Positions 31,245 to 41,753 of a stretch of 64,000 nucleotides of DNA are shown piece after piece. The DNA comes from Erinaceus europaeus (lineage: Eukaryota > Chordata > Mammalia > Eulipotyphla > Erinaceidae), in the NCBI RefSeq assembly GCF_950295315.1, contig NC_080165.1, forward strand, positions 6,015,789 through 6,079,788, read 5' to 3'. The stretch's first letter is position 1. Every line of letters begins with the position of its first letter. The translations under genes and the position numbers were made by a program. The notes under the pieces were generated by a model that was not told the origin of the DNA, did not search any database, and was given only the letters and a program-made list of their open reading frames with translations.

Positions 31245-31492
31245 TTTTTTACTTTTTTAAATATTTATTTATTCCCTTTTGTTGTCCCTGTTGTTTTATT
31301 GTTGTAGTTATTGTCGTTGTAGTTGGATAGGACAGAGAGAAATGGAGAGAGGAGGGGAAGACAGAGAGGGGGAGAGAAAGACAGACACCTGCAGACCTGC
31401 TTCACCGCCTGTGAGGCGACTCCCCTGCAGCTGGGGAGCCGGGGGCTTGAACCACCTGCGCTTAACCCCCGATGCACTACTGCCCAACTCCA
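31245..31492 (-). mobile_element. SINE-A with head deletion
   Basis: Tail and body are intact; in the head, GGCTTGAACC joins directly to ACCTGCGCTTAACC, losing about 25-30 bases. Confidence 0.9.
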
Positions 31493-31671
31493 AAGATCTA
31501 ATTTCTTTAGTATTCAAACCTGCACAGGGATTGGTTTCATCTTGACTGTTTAAAACAGTAGCGTATATAGAAGACAAACAAGGACAGCCTGGCCAGAGTA
31601 TGCATCCTCTAGCTTTTTACAAACTGCACTTACTAAAATAAAACAGAACTGTGTTTCAAAATCTGCTAGTG

Positions 31672-31818
31672 GGCCTAGGGGCAGATAGCATAATGGTTTT
31701 TATGCGAGAAGACGCTCATGCCTGAGGCTTTGAAGTCCCAGGTTCAATCCCCTGCCCCACTACAAGCAAGAGCTGAGCAGTGATCTGGTTAAAAATAAAT
31801 AAACAAATAAATAAAACC
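31672..31818 (+). mobile_element. SINE-C
   Basis: GATAGCATAATGGTTTTTATGC, CCAGGTTCAATCCCCTGCCC and an AAATA-repeat tail. Confidence 0.88.
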
Positions 31819-32345
31819 AACAACTGTATTTTTGTGATTTTGTTCTTCATTGGCAGCGCTTTCTCATCAGCTATAGTTCTGCATCTCATAACTTAGAAAT
31901 TCCCAAAGCATTAATAGATTGTGTACAGTGAGTAGCTCCAAAAGAAAATGGCACAGAAGGAAGCTTAGTGTGTTTTAAGGTTCTTAATTTTGTTTATGAT
32001 GTCTTAAAGCCAGAAAAGAAATCCAGGGTGAGATAGATTGGCGCACACAACTGTAGCTAAGTGCCAGCAGTGCCACTTCCCCACCTGCTCTCCTCACATT
32101 TTCTACAGCTTATGTAAACCACTCTGCAATGCAGTTTCAAGTCTCCCCATGTCCCACTCAGTCTCAGCCTGCATGCTTAGGAAGCAACTGTAGCATTACT
32201 GGGTGCCGGGCTCTGACACACGAGCAGGTCCATTAAGTCAAACATAGCTTTTGCTTTATTTTGGAAGGGTTTTTTCCTATTAGTAGCATCCAGACTTTGC
32301 AATTTAGCATGCCTTTGTTTCATGAATCAAACTGACATGGACTCT
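31819..32345. other. Unique DNA
   Basis: No repeat or coding segment was recognised; a weak tRNA-like stretch near 32025-32100 is too diverged to call. Confidence 0.35.
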
Positions 32346-32482
32346 GGGCCTGGGGGGTCTACATAATAGTTCACACAAAAGACTTTCATGCCAGAGGCTC
32401 CTGGACCCCAATTTCAATCCCCAGCACCATCATAAACCGAGCTGAACAGTGCTCTTGTTCACGTGAAAAAAAAAAAAAAAAG
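32346..32482 (+). mobile_element. SINE-C
   Basis: GGGCCTGGGGGGTCTACATAATAG head, ATTTCAATCCCCAGCACC and an A-tail. Confidence 0.82.
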
Positions 32483-32610
32483 CAAAGCAACAACTAGCAA
32501 GAGGTGTGTAGCTTGGAGGGTGTGACAATCCTCCAGGAGTAGCTACCTCTGATTTTCTTCTGCCTTTGATCAGAGCAGTACAGAATCTTACAGATAAGAA
32601 CCTCAGACCC

Positions 32611-33284
32611 AAAAGGCAGAAGTAGAGCAGATGAGATTTGGGGTCTCCATTTTGGAAAAAGCTAGTAGGTCTATTTTAGGTGTATTCCAAGGGGCCCGTG
32701 ACTTTACTAATTTTTTGCCTGAGCCCGACAGTTAACCTGCAGGTGGACCCATGGTATTGTCTGGGGAGATGGTGTCAGAGTTGGAAATAGGACTAGAAAG
32801 CTAGATCAGGGAAGAGAGTAGCTCCCTGATATGGGAAAAATATATAAATAGGGTTCACTTCTGCTTTTAGTTTCCTGATTATTAAACACTTTGTTCTGCT
32901 TTATATCTTAATTCTTTTTCAGCCACCAAATGCTACCATGATGCCAACCTGAATTCCATGGGCAGACAACCTCACCAGTGTGTCCTGGAGCCCCACCTCC
33001 CCAGAGCCCTGCCCCACTAGGGAAGGAGAGAGACAGGCTGGGAGTGTGGATCCACCTGTCAACTCCCATGTTCAGCGTGGAAGCAATTACAGAAGCTAGA
33101 CCTTCCACCTTCTGCATCCCACAGTGACCCTGGGTCCATACTCCCAGAGGGATAAAGAATAGGAAAGCTATCAGGGGAGGGGATGGGATACGGAGTTCTG
33201 GTGGTGGGAATTGTGTGGAATTGTACCCTTCTTATCCTATGGTCTTGTTGATATTTTTTTATTTAATGAATAAATTTTTTTAAA
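32611..33284 (+). mobile_element. R1 copy with 5' inversion and 15-bp TSD
   Basis: 32611-32850 is R1 in minus orientation; from about 32851 it is R1 in plus orientation to the tail. The segments overlap by about 12 bases around CTTCTGC. AAGAACCTCAGACCC (32596-32610) and AAGAACCTGAGACCC (33285-33299) are the TSD, with one mismatch. Confidence 0.88.
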
Positions 33285-33299
33285 AAGAACCTGAGACCC

Positions 33300-33595
33300 T
33301 GGGACAGGCAGGACTTCATTGGAAGTGTGCCATAGGGCCTTTTCAGACAGATGACATAGAACCATTGTGATGGATTTAGCTATGTTCTGCTCATCCGTTT
33401 GCTGTGTGATCATTGTATATTCCTCCGCTGGAAATGCCTACCCCCCCTCCTCTTCATAGAGAAGTAAGATTTTCCCAGGAAAACTGTTAAGTATATATAG
33501 ACAATCATGTCACCCTAATTTTAATGCTGTAAAACCAAAACCCAACTTCCCCCCTGAAGTTTGCAGACAAGCTTCCCAGTTTAACTAGTTTTCAA
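33300..33595. other. Unique DNA
   Basis: Nothing recognised. Confidence 0.35.
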
Positions 33596-33606
33596 GCCAG
33601 TAGTCA

Positions 33607-33630
33607 CCCCCCCCCCCCACACACACACAC
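33607..33630 (+). repeat. C-run and (CA)n
   Basis: A run of C followed by a short CA repeat. Confidence 0.9.
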
Positions 33631-33774
33631 TTTGTTTTGTTTGTTTGTGGCTGTTGTCAAGATACCTTAGCATTTTCCCCAGTGGGGGCTGGGGCAGGCA
33701 CATAACCAAGCTGGCACCTTCTCGGGTCACCTGAATGCTTAATCCTCTTGCTTCTCCTCCCCACCTGCCCAGCT

Positions 33775-33950
33775 TCTTCCTCCTCCTCCTCCTCCTCCTT
33801 CTCCTCCTCCTCCTCCTCCTCCTCTTCTTCTTCTTCTTCTTCTTCTTCTCCTTTTTGCATATTTCCCACCTTTTTTTTTTTTTATTGCAGCCAGGGTTAT
33901 TGCTAGAGCTCTGTACCTGCACAGTCTGATCCTGGTGACCATTTTTCCTT
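33775..33950 (-). mobile_element. SINE-A 3' module with TCC/TTC microsatellite
   Basis: A pyrimidine microsatellite (33779-33850) precedes the antisense 3' module (CCAGGGTTATTGCTAGAGC). Body and head are absent; a SINE-C follows directly. Confidence 0.7.
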
Positions 33951-33960
33951 TATTTTTTTC

Positions 33961-34078
33961 AGGCAGGGAGATAGCATAATGGTTACGCAAAACGACTTTC
34001 ATGCCTTGAAACTTCTAAGTCCCAGATTGAAGCCCTGGTACCACTATAAGCCAGAGCTGGGAAGTCCTCTGGGGAAAT
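33961..34078 (+). mobile_element. SINE-C
   Basis: GGGAGATAGCATAATGGTTACGC through CCAGAGCTGGGAAGTCCTCTGG, without an A-tail. Confidence 0.88.
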
Positions 34079-34224
34079 TTTTTTTTTTTCAAAGTATTTG
34101 TATCTTTATTCAATTAAATTAAAACAGACCTGCCAGGTATATTATGTAACATTCACTATATACATATGATCTAGGCAATGCAAGGGATCTCTAGCTACGC
34201 TGGTTACCAACTATTAGTCAGACA

Positions 34225-34437
34225 TGGACATGGAGGGTGGTGCCCACAAGTGCTCTTCTCTAGGGATGTGCTTCCACAGAAGGGGGAGGGGGCAGCTGCA
34301 GGCCCTGACTCGCCCCCCAGGGGGGACATGCAGCTCTGCTTCACCACTTGCGAAGATTCTTCCTGGAGGGTGGGGACTAGGACTAGAAACTAGGTCCTCA
34401 AGCCAGGATGATGATGTGCCACCACCCGGCCCCTAAG
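34225..34437 (-). mobile_element. SINE-B, decayed
   Basis: Antisense body (CTGCTTCACCACTTGCGAAG) and head (GTGCCACCACCCGGCCCC) are clear; the tail half is hard to align. Confidence 0.7.
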
Positions 34438-34654
34438 CCCACCCTTCTCCATGAAGCTCTTTCTGTGAATTCTTTGATGACAGGGCCATGCATTTGCTTG
34501 GCAGGGCACTTGAAAGTCTTACAAAATAAATATATTAAATTCATTAATGCAGTTTAAGGTAGTGCAGGAGAACAGACAATCTTAGCAATAAGCCCCGCTA
34601 AGGCGATAGTGTACTGTGCGTAGGAGGATGAATCAAGAACTTCTCCATGCGGGA

Positions 34655-34850
34655 ACCCTGCCAAGGCACACCAGGCAGAGTGCACACATTACCATGTGTA
34701 AGGACCCAGGTTCAAGCCCCTGGTCCACACCTCTAGGGGGAGCTTCACTAGTAGTGAAAGAAGTATTGCAGGTGTCTCCTTCTCTGTCTCCCCCTCCCAT
34801 AGGCATTTTTCCCTGTCCTATCAGGGAAACAAAAAGAAGTATAAATACAA
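34655..34850 (+). mobile_element. SINE-B
   Basis: Head partly lost (GGCACACCAGGCAGAGTGC), full B-box part and body, tail CCTATCAGGGAAAC. Confidence 0.82.
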
Positions 34851-34964
34851 AATATAAAATTGTTACCAGGAATAGTAGAGTCACCTTGCAGGCAATTAGC
34901 CTCAGTGATAACCATGGTTGTGATTTTAATAATAATAATAATAATGGGAAATTCACATTATAAG

Positions 34965-35035
34965 GAATGGAGGTCCCAGATTCAATCCCCTGCACTATAA
35001 ATTAGATCTGAGCAGTGATCTGGTTAAAGGAAGAA

Positions 35036-35086
<51 letters not shown>

Positions 35087-35090
35087 AGTA
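34965..35090 (+). mobile_element. SINE-C 3' half with (GA)n
   Basis: Starts at GGTCCCAGATTCAATCCCC; the A-tail has become a long perfect (GA)n at 35042-35082. Confidence 0.8.
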
Positions 35091-35107
35091 AGAAATAAAA
35101 GAGAAAG

Positions 35108-35355
35108 GAGGGAGTCGGGCTGTAGTGCAGTGGGTTAAGCGCAGGTGGTGCAATGCACAAGGACCGGCATAAGGATCCTGGTTCGAGCCCCCAGCTCCCC
35201 ACCTGCAGGGGAGTCGCTTCACAGGTGGTGAAGCAGGTCTGCAGGTGTCTGTCTTTCTCTCCCCCTCTCTGTCTTCTCTTTCTCCATTTCTCTCTGTCCT
35301 AGCCAACAACAACGACAATAACTAAAAAAAAGAAAAAGAGAGAGAGAGAGAGAGG
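35108..35355 (+). mobile_element. SINE-A, nearly full length
   Basis: Head GGGAGTCGGGCTGTAGTGCAG, body, tail CCAACAACAACGACAATAAC, then a short (GA)n. Confidence 0.9.
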
Positions 35356-35479
35356 ATGAAGGAAAAGAAAGATTCACATGACACAAGAAAGTCAATTCCA
35401 GGTAAGTACGAAACAAATCATGAAGTTAGCCAGTGAGTAGGAGAATATCTTCGTGATGTTGGGATAGAGAAGGGATTCT

Positions 35480-35590
35480 TTTTCTCTCCCCTCCCCACTG
35501 CCCCCCATCACTGGGGCTTCACTGATCCGGGCTGACTTTCTCGGGTAGAAAGGCAGTCAGAGAGAGAGAGAGACAGAGAGAGAGAGAGAC

Positions 35591-35622
<32 letters not shown>

Positions 35623-35705
35623 TGCGGGGAAGAAGTGTGGTGGTGGCCAGGCTCAGACCTGGGTTTCCATATAACGGCATGCATACTATCCAAGTGAGTT
35701 ATCTT
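35480..35705 (-). mobile_element. SINE-D with GA microsatellite
   Basis: ATCACTGGGGCTTCACTGATCC, an interrupted (GA)n (35558-35622), then GGCTCAGACCTGGGTTTCC. Confidence 0.65.
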
Positions 35706-36354
35706 ACTGATGAAGAAGGGTTTCTTAAATGAGATTCTAATACAGGAACCATAGAAGATAAGATAGGAAGTTCTGAAGAAGGGCAGGGAATGGACGGCAA
35801 GACATCCCAGGTCAGAGAGGATGGCGGACTGATTCCAAGGCTGTGAAGCCTAGAGGAGAATCAGGTTATCATCTTGAACTTCAGGAGCTGTTATTTCAAA
35901 CGTAGTGCAGCATGTACTATTTTTGGGCTAACCTCAGAACCTCAGAACATGTCTGCAAATGTCTGCGCGTGTGCTAGGACACACAGGACACACCCATCCA
36001 CACCCAGGGGAATAGGAAGTAAAATGCCTTATAAGTTCACATCTGTGCACATTCCAGGAATAGCAACACACCCGTTGGTGCTGATCCCCAGTCAGTGCCC
36101 CGCTCTTGATACCCTCAAACACACCTATGATCACATTTCCCTATGTGAAGGAAAAGACCCCCAAATTAGACTTTCAACCACTAGGAACATCTCCCCAAGA
36201 GAAGAGTGGGGAGAATTGTCAGTGGAGAGGTGATCAAACAAGGGGTCCACTATGTGCTGACACTGTCAGTCATGTGCTCTCACTAAAAGGCCCTCCACCC
36301 ACCAGGACACCAAGATCCAACATCTTTCCTCACTAGAAGAAACTACTGCTTTAA
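35706..36354. other. Unique DNA
   Basis: No repeat recognised; open frames (up to 119 codons on the plus strand) have no family resemblance. Confidence 0.35.
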
Positions 36355-36676
36355 TGTTGGTCATCAATTCTCCTTTGGCTAATTCTGCTTCTGTTCCCCT
36401 GCTCCATTGCTTCACACTGTGGTCTATTTACATAATCATTGTTTTACCTGAGACCCGCCCTGCCTGCAGGGCATTGGTTTAATCCCCACTGGTTAGATCC
36501 CCACTAGTTCACACTCTCTTTTTGCTCCGCCCCCTCTCCTAGTCACATCCTGTTTTCCACCCTACCACTTCCTTCTTGGCAAGTATAAAATAATCTTCTG
36601 ATTAAAAACATTGGATTGTGTTCCCGCTCCGCAAGTCTCAGAGTCTCTCTCTCTCTCCTGCAATGCTAGCCCGGCA
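36355..36676 (+). mobile_element. Solo LTR of an endogenous retrovirus
   Basis: The segment starts TGTTGG and ends GCTAGCCCGGCA, with a TATAAAATAA-type box near 36583 and an ATTAAA signal near 36600. It is related to the LTR at 37327-39203. No retroviral genes adjoin it, and no clear TSD was found. Edges are by eye. Confidence 0.6.
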
Positions 36677-36799
36677 CGAGTTCCTGATCCCTCTCCTGCG
36701 CAGCAGCCTAGGTTGGCTCTGGTCGAGTTCTCTCCAACCCAGAGAGCACGTGCTCGGGAAGCAGCACCCTCAGGCTCTCCTGGCACTTTAACCCTGATT

Positions 36800-37312
36800 C
36801 GAAGAGATATCTGCAGCCCCATGTTCTTGGCAGCTTCATTCACAATAGCAAAATCTTGGAAACAACCAAAATGCTCTTTAATAGATGACTAGATAAAAAA
36901 AATATGTTACGGGAATCTACTCAATGGAGTAGTATTCAGCAGTAGAAGAGATGATGTTGTGTCCTTTGGGGGAAAAAATGGATGGAACTGGAGATATTGC
37001 TCAGTGAAGCAAGTATGGAGTTGAAGTGCAAAATGGCTTCACTCAAATGTGGAATACAGAGAGCTGAGTATGTGAATGTGAGAAGAAAGTCAACCTCTAT
37101 CTAAGACTGTGGGGGAACTCTAGTGGTTATCTCTGGGGGTGGGGATGGGGACACAGACCTTTAGTGATGGGAATAGTGAAAAGAAAAAAAAACTCTGGTG
37201 GAAGGTGGGCCTACAGAACTCTGGCGGTGGGTGTGGCATGAAATTAGGCACTGTAATCTTACAGTCTCGTAACAAACTATGAATAACAAATAAAAATTAT
37301 TTTTTGAAAAGT
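36800..37312 (+). mobile_element. Old L1 ORF2 C-terminus and 3' UTR
   Basis: Plus-strand ORF2 end (..FLAASFTIAKSWKQPKC.. at 36805-36890) leads into a 3' UTR with GAACTCTGGCGGTGGGTGTGG and AATAAAAATT. Frames are broken. Confidence 0.8.
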
Positions 37313-37326
37313 TTTTGTTGGGAAAT

Positions 37327-39203
37327 TGTGCAGATGTGGTTGAACATTGGCAGGGCACACAAACCACCATATTTCCATGCAAGTACTATTTACATACCAA
37401 TCTTCTGCTTTGTCTTAGAAATGACTAAAGGTCTCCCCACCACATTATCCCCTCAGGGCATTGTTAATTCCCATCAGTTAAAACCATCACAACAGTTGCT
37501 AAGGACGCTTCCACCTTCCCAGCATGTCTTTTGCCTCTCTCCACCCCCTTTCCTAGCCATTTCCGTTTCCAAATTGCCACTTCTGGTTCTTATCCCATAA
37601 AACCCACTTCTACTTTGGTGCGATATGCCAGTTCCATTTCAGGTTCTACTTGTGTTTTATTTTCTGATCTTGTTTTTCAAATTCTACCTGAGAGTGAGAT
37701 CATCCCATATTCATCCTTCTGTTTCTGACTTATTTCACTTAACATGAATTTTTCAAGGTCCATCCAAGATCGGCTGAAAACGGTGAAGTCACTATTTTTT
37801 ATAGCTGAGTAGTATTCCATTGTGTATATAAACCACAACTTGCTCAGCCACTCATCTGTTGTTGACACCTGGGTTCCTTCCAGGTTTTGGCTATTACAAA
37901 TTGTGCTGCCAAGAACATATGTGTACACAGATCTTTTTGGATGGATGTGTTGTGTTCCTTAAGATATATCCCCAGGAGAAGAATTGCAGGGTCATAGGGT
38001 GGGTCCGTTTCTAGCCTTCTGAGAGTTCTCCAGACTGTTCTCCACAGAGGTTGGACCAATTGACATTCCCACCAGCAGTGTAGGAGGGTTCCTTTGACCC
38101 CACACCCTCTCCAGCATTTGCTGCTGTTACCTTTTCTGATGTGTGACATTCTCACAGGAGTGAAGTGATATCTCATTGTTGTCTTTATTTGCATTTCTCT
38201 GACAATCAGAGACTTGGAGCATTTTTTTCATGTGTTTCTCGGCCTTTTGGATCTCTTCTGTGGTGAATATTCTGTCCAAGTCCTCCCCCCATTTTTGGAT
38301 GGCGTTATTTGTTGTCTTGTTGTTGAGTCTGGCAAGCTCTTTATATATGTTGGTTATTAAACTCTTCTCTGATGTATGGCATGTAAAGATCTTCTCTCAT
38401 TCTGTGAGGGTTCTCTTGGTTTGGGTAGTGGTTTCTTTTGCTGTGAAGAAGCTTTTTAATTTGATGTAGTCGCATAGGTTTATACTTGCCTTAGTCTTCT
38501 TTGTAATTGGATTTGTTTCATTGAAAATGTCTTTAAAATTTATGCGGAAAAGAGTTCTGCCAATATTTTCCTCTAAGTATTTGATAGTTTGTGGTCTAAC
38601 ATCCAAGTCCTTGATCCACTTGGAACTTACTTTTGTATTTGGTGAAATAGAGTGATTCAGTTTCATTCTTCTGCATGTTTCAACCCATTGTTTCCAACAC
38701 CATTTGTTGAAGAGACTCTTCTTTCCCCATGTAATAGTCTGGGCCCCTTTGTCAAAGATTAGATGTCCATACGTGTGGGGCCTCAATTCTGGGCTCTCAA
38801 TTCTATTCCACTGGTCAGTGTGTCTGTTCATCTTCCAGTACCAAGCAGTTTTCATGACAGTGGCCCTATAATACAGTTTGAAATCTGGGAGTGTGATGCC
38901 TCCAGTTATGCATGTACAAACTATTGTTATTTACTGTTGAATGTAAAACATTAATTCCCCAATAAAGAAATTAAAAAAAAACCCACTTCTGTTCCTGGTT
39001 TCGCTCTCTCTTCCTTTTTCTCTCCCGTGTCCCGACCTGGAGAAGGGCTGAAGTGCAGAGCGGGAGGCGGCCATTTGCGGTTTGGCACCACGTGGCCTAA
39101 CCTACTGTGCTCACACCCGACACTGGGGCTCCCGCATCAATAAAGAATTGTATTACCACACCGCCACGAGTTCCTGGTCTCCCGCCCGTGATGCTAGCCC
39201 GGC
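37327..39203 (+). mobile_element. Second solo LTR, split by an L1
   Basis: 37327-37611 and 38978-39203 together make an LTR of about 0.5 kb with an AATAAAG signal near 39140 and the same GATGCTAGCCCGGCA end as the LTR at 36355. The L1 at 37612-38977 is inserted in it. No internal retroviral sequence lies between the two LTRs. Confidence 0.6.
37612..38977 (+). mobile_element. L1 with 5' inversion, flanked by 13-bp TSD
   Basis: 37612-38907 is the ORF2 C-terminal half and start of the 3' UTR in inverted (minus) orientation, with frames at 38397-38855 and 37844-38194 including the Cys-rich [14 protein letters not shown] segment. 38905-38977 is the L1 3' end in plus orientation with A-tail. They share GTT at the joint, and about 100 bases of 3' UTR are missing. 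AAAACCCACTTCT flanks it at 37599-37611 and 38978-38990. Confidence 0.92.
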
Positions 39204-39205
39204 AG

Positions 39206-39389
39206 TTTTTCTTTATTATTGGATAAGGACCGAGAGAAATTAAAAGGGGGAGCAGGAGATAGAGAGGGAAAGAGACAGAGAAACACCCGCAGCCCTGCTT
39301 CACCACTGAGTGGGAACTACGGACTTGAGCCTAGGTCCTTGAGCACTGTAGTGTGTGAACTTAACCACGTGCGTCACCGCCTGGCCCCC
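39206..39389 (-). mobile_element. SINE-B directly after the LTR
   Basis: Antisense tail, body with a 20-base deletion (CACCACTGAGTGGGAAC), and head ending CCGCCTGGCCCCC. Confidence 0.85.
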
Positions 39390-39404
39390 AAATAAAAAAA
39401 TTAC

Positions 39405-39465
39405 TTCGGAAGAAAGGAAGAAGGAAAGAAAGAGAAAGGAAGGGAGAAGGAAAGAAAGAAAGAAG
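39405..39465 (+). repeat. GAAA/GGAA purine tract
   Basis: An interrupted tetranucleotide purine repeat. Confidence 0.8.
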
Positions 39466-40264
39466 GGGTGAAGAAACTACTGCTTTCACTGGAACCAAAC
39501 AAAACTCGATAGGGCGTCAGATACAATTCTGTGGGACTGGGGAGGTAGCATCATTTTTTTTTCCCCTGCCCAGTGGAGCAGAGTGGATGTGGGGTCGTGG
39601 AGAGGGTCCACCACCATTCCCCGAGCTCCCGGGGGACATACCTTGGACTCTCAAAGTGCAACTGCCTTGGTGCAGCTCCTTTGGCTTGGGAAAGTATCTC
39701 CCAGTTCTCCTTGCTGTCTGCAGATGTGTAGAGACTCTACCTAGAAATGACTCAAATGGAAGCAGCGTGCTAGTGAGTGACTGAGAGAAAACCAAAGTGA
39801 GCGTGTGTGTGTCTGTGTGTGTGTGTGTGCTCGCGCACTCTCTCTAACACCCCAGATCCTTAATGCCTTGCTCTTTCACAATTCATTTCTGTTCCTGAAA
39901 CAACGACCGCTAACCCCCAGTGTCTCCTTCTGCTTTATCCCCGATGTATTGTCCTGCAGACTCACCTTGACAGCTCTTGATTATTTCTCCTCAGCAGCTG
40001 TCAACAAAAACCAATACGCTGTTTTCAGTCTTATGCTTTATGGAAACATTTTGCACCCGATCCTGAGGTGCCCTGCGTGTGCCGTCCACGCTCTGCCTGT
40101 GGCTCTTGTGAGGCTGGTTTTGACCTCTCTGCAGGCCAGTTTGCCTTGTGATCTCTCTCCCCACACACATTCAGTGCCTGTGCTCCTCAGGGAACTACAC
40201 GGTGCACCTCGCCAACTGCAGTTCTCCCTCTCCAGCCTTGCTGGGGTTGGCAAGGTTTTTACAG
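39466..40264. other. Unique DNA with a (GT)n
   Basis: A GT microsatellite lies at about 39801-39832. The 180-codon plus-strand frame over 39805-40347 starts in it and has no family resemblance; I do not call it. Confidence 0.4.
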
Positions 40265-40277
40265 TCTATAGATGCAA

Positions 40278-40681
40278 ATTTGTCCGGTTTTGTATCTTAC
40301 CACCTTGCAACCACCAAGTTGCAGAGGCTACCATGAAACCAACCTGACTTCCCTGGGCAGACGACGTCATCAATGTGTCCTGGAGCCCCACCTCCCCAGA
40401 GCCCTGCCCCATTAGGGAAAGACAGAAACAGTCTGGGGGTGTGGATCCACCTGCCAACACCCATGTCCAGAGGAGAAGCAATTCCAGAAGCCAGACCTCC
40501 CACCTTCTGCACCCCCATAATGGTCCTGGGTCCATGCTTCCAGAGGGATAAAGAATAGGGAAGCTTCCAGTGGAGGGGAGGGGGACAGGGAACTCCTGTG
40601 GTGGGAACAGCGTGGAATAATACCCCAGCATCCTACAATCTTATTAATCATGATTAAATGACTAATGAAATGTTTTAAAAA
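40278..40681 (+). mobile_element. R1 copy, 5'-truncated, with 13-bp TSD
   Basis: Begins in the R1 middle and ends in the L1-like tail (GATTAAATGACTAATGAAATG). TCTATAGATGCAA flanks it at 40265-40277 and 40682-40694. Confidence 0.92.
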
Positions 40682-40724
40682 TCTATAGATGCAAGTAATG
40701 GCATTATTAAAATGCTTCAAGTAC

Positions 40725-40831
40725 ATTTATTTATTTTATTTTTAGACAGAAGGGGATGGGGGGAGGGAGTCCAAAAGCCCAATGTGGGGGAGACTGGGCT
40801 AGAACTTGAGTCTTGCACACGGCAAAGCAGC
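40725..40831 (-). mobile_element. SINE-D, cut by the assembly gap
   Basis: TTTATTTATTTTATTTTTAGAC, purine-rich part and GAACTTGAGTCTTGCACAC match this group. Confidence 0.5.
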
Positions 40832-41031
40832 NNNNNNNNNNNNNNNNNNNNNNNNNNNNNNNNNNNNNNNNNNNNNNNNNNNNNNNNNNNNNNNNNNNNN
40901 NNNNNNNNNNNNNNNNNNNNNNNNNNNNNNNNNNNNNNNNNNNNNNNNNNNNNNNNNNNNNNNNNNNNNNNNNNNNNNNNNNNNNNNNNNNNNNNNNNNN
41001 NNNNNNNNNNNNNNNNNNNNNNNNNNNNNNN
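40832..41031. other. Assembly gap (200 N)
   Basis: Exactly 200 undefined bases. The round number suggests a placeholder, not a measured length. It lies between repeats. Confidence 0.99.
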
Positions 41032-41115
41032 CCCTAGTGGGGCGGGACTCTGGGGAGGGGAGTTTCTGGGACACATTGGTGAGGTCAGCTGCCCATGGAG
41101 TTCAGGATGCCAAAA
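41032..41115 (-). mobile_element. R1 fragment emerging from the gap
   Basis: CCCTAGTGGGGCGGGACTCTGG to CAGCTGCCCATGGAG is the R1 core in minus orientation. Confidence 0.8.
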
Positions 41116-41163
41116 GCTATTTTTAAGAATGTGATAATTATGGTTTAAGATGGTTCTTGATGT

Positions 41164-41288
41164 GGGCAGGAGAGATAGCATAATGGTTATGCTAAAAAAA
41201 AAAAAAAACTCTTTCATGTCTGAGGTTCCTAAGATCCCAGGTTCAACTCCCAGCACCACTGTAAGCTAGAGCTGAACTCTGGAAAAAT
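41164..41288 (+). mobile_element. SINE-C with internal A-run
   Basis: GGAGAGATAGCATAATGGTTATGC, then an A-run inside the head, then CCAGGTTCAACTCCCAGCACC. Confidence 0.85.
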
Positions 41289-41565
41289 GATGGTGATGTT
41301 ATGAAATGAAATTCTTGATAGGCTTTCCACTGGGTGTTGTTATAGATCAAATCTGGAGCACTGTGCCTGCTAGTGTTTTCCACCTTCTCACTTCACTTTC
41401 TCTGCCCTGGTAAGAGAAGCTGCAGTTAGTAGTCTCCACTGGCTTAGCAGATCCGACTGGGTCCTGTTCTCTTTCTAATATTTCTTACCCTTTGACCACT
41501 TCTTTAATGAATCCTGCTATCATTTGTAAGCTTAGCTGAGGACCAGGATTGTGACATATATATAT

Positions 41566-41753
41566 AATATTTTTATTATCTTTATTTACTGGATAGAGAC
41601 AGCCAGAAATCGAGAGGGGAGGGGGAGAGGGAGAGAGACAGAGAGACACCTGCAGCCCTGCTTCACCACTTCAAAAGCTTGCTCCCTACAGGTGGAGACG
41701 GTGAGCTTGAACACAGGTCCTTGAGCACTGTACCAGGTGCACCACCCCTCGGC
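41566..41753 (-). mobile_element. SINE-B
   Basis: Antisense ATTATCTTTATTTACTGG tail to head GTGCACCACCCCTCGGCCC. Confidence 0.88.

Noticed and set aside
33581..34002. Lysine/glutamate-rich minus-strand frames
   Set aside because: They are translations of the TCC/TTC microsatellite at 33779-33850.
36355..39203. Intact provirus with paired LTRs
   Set aside because: Only LTR-like sequences are present; the DNA between them is L1-derived and no retroviral gene is recognisable.
39805..40347. 180-codon plus-strand frame
   Set aside because: It starts in a GT microsatellite, runs into an R1 insertion and has no family resemblance.
40712..41259. Open frames through the N gap
   Set aside because: They are artefacts of undefined bases carrying no stop codons.
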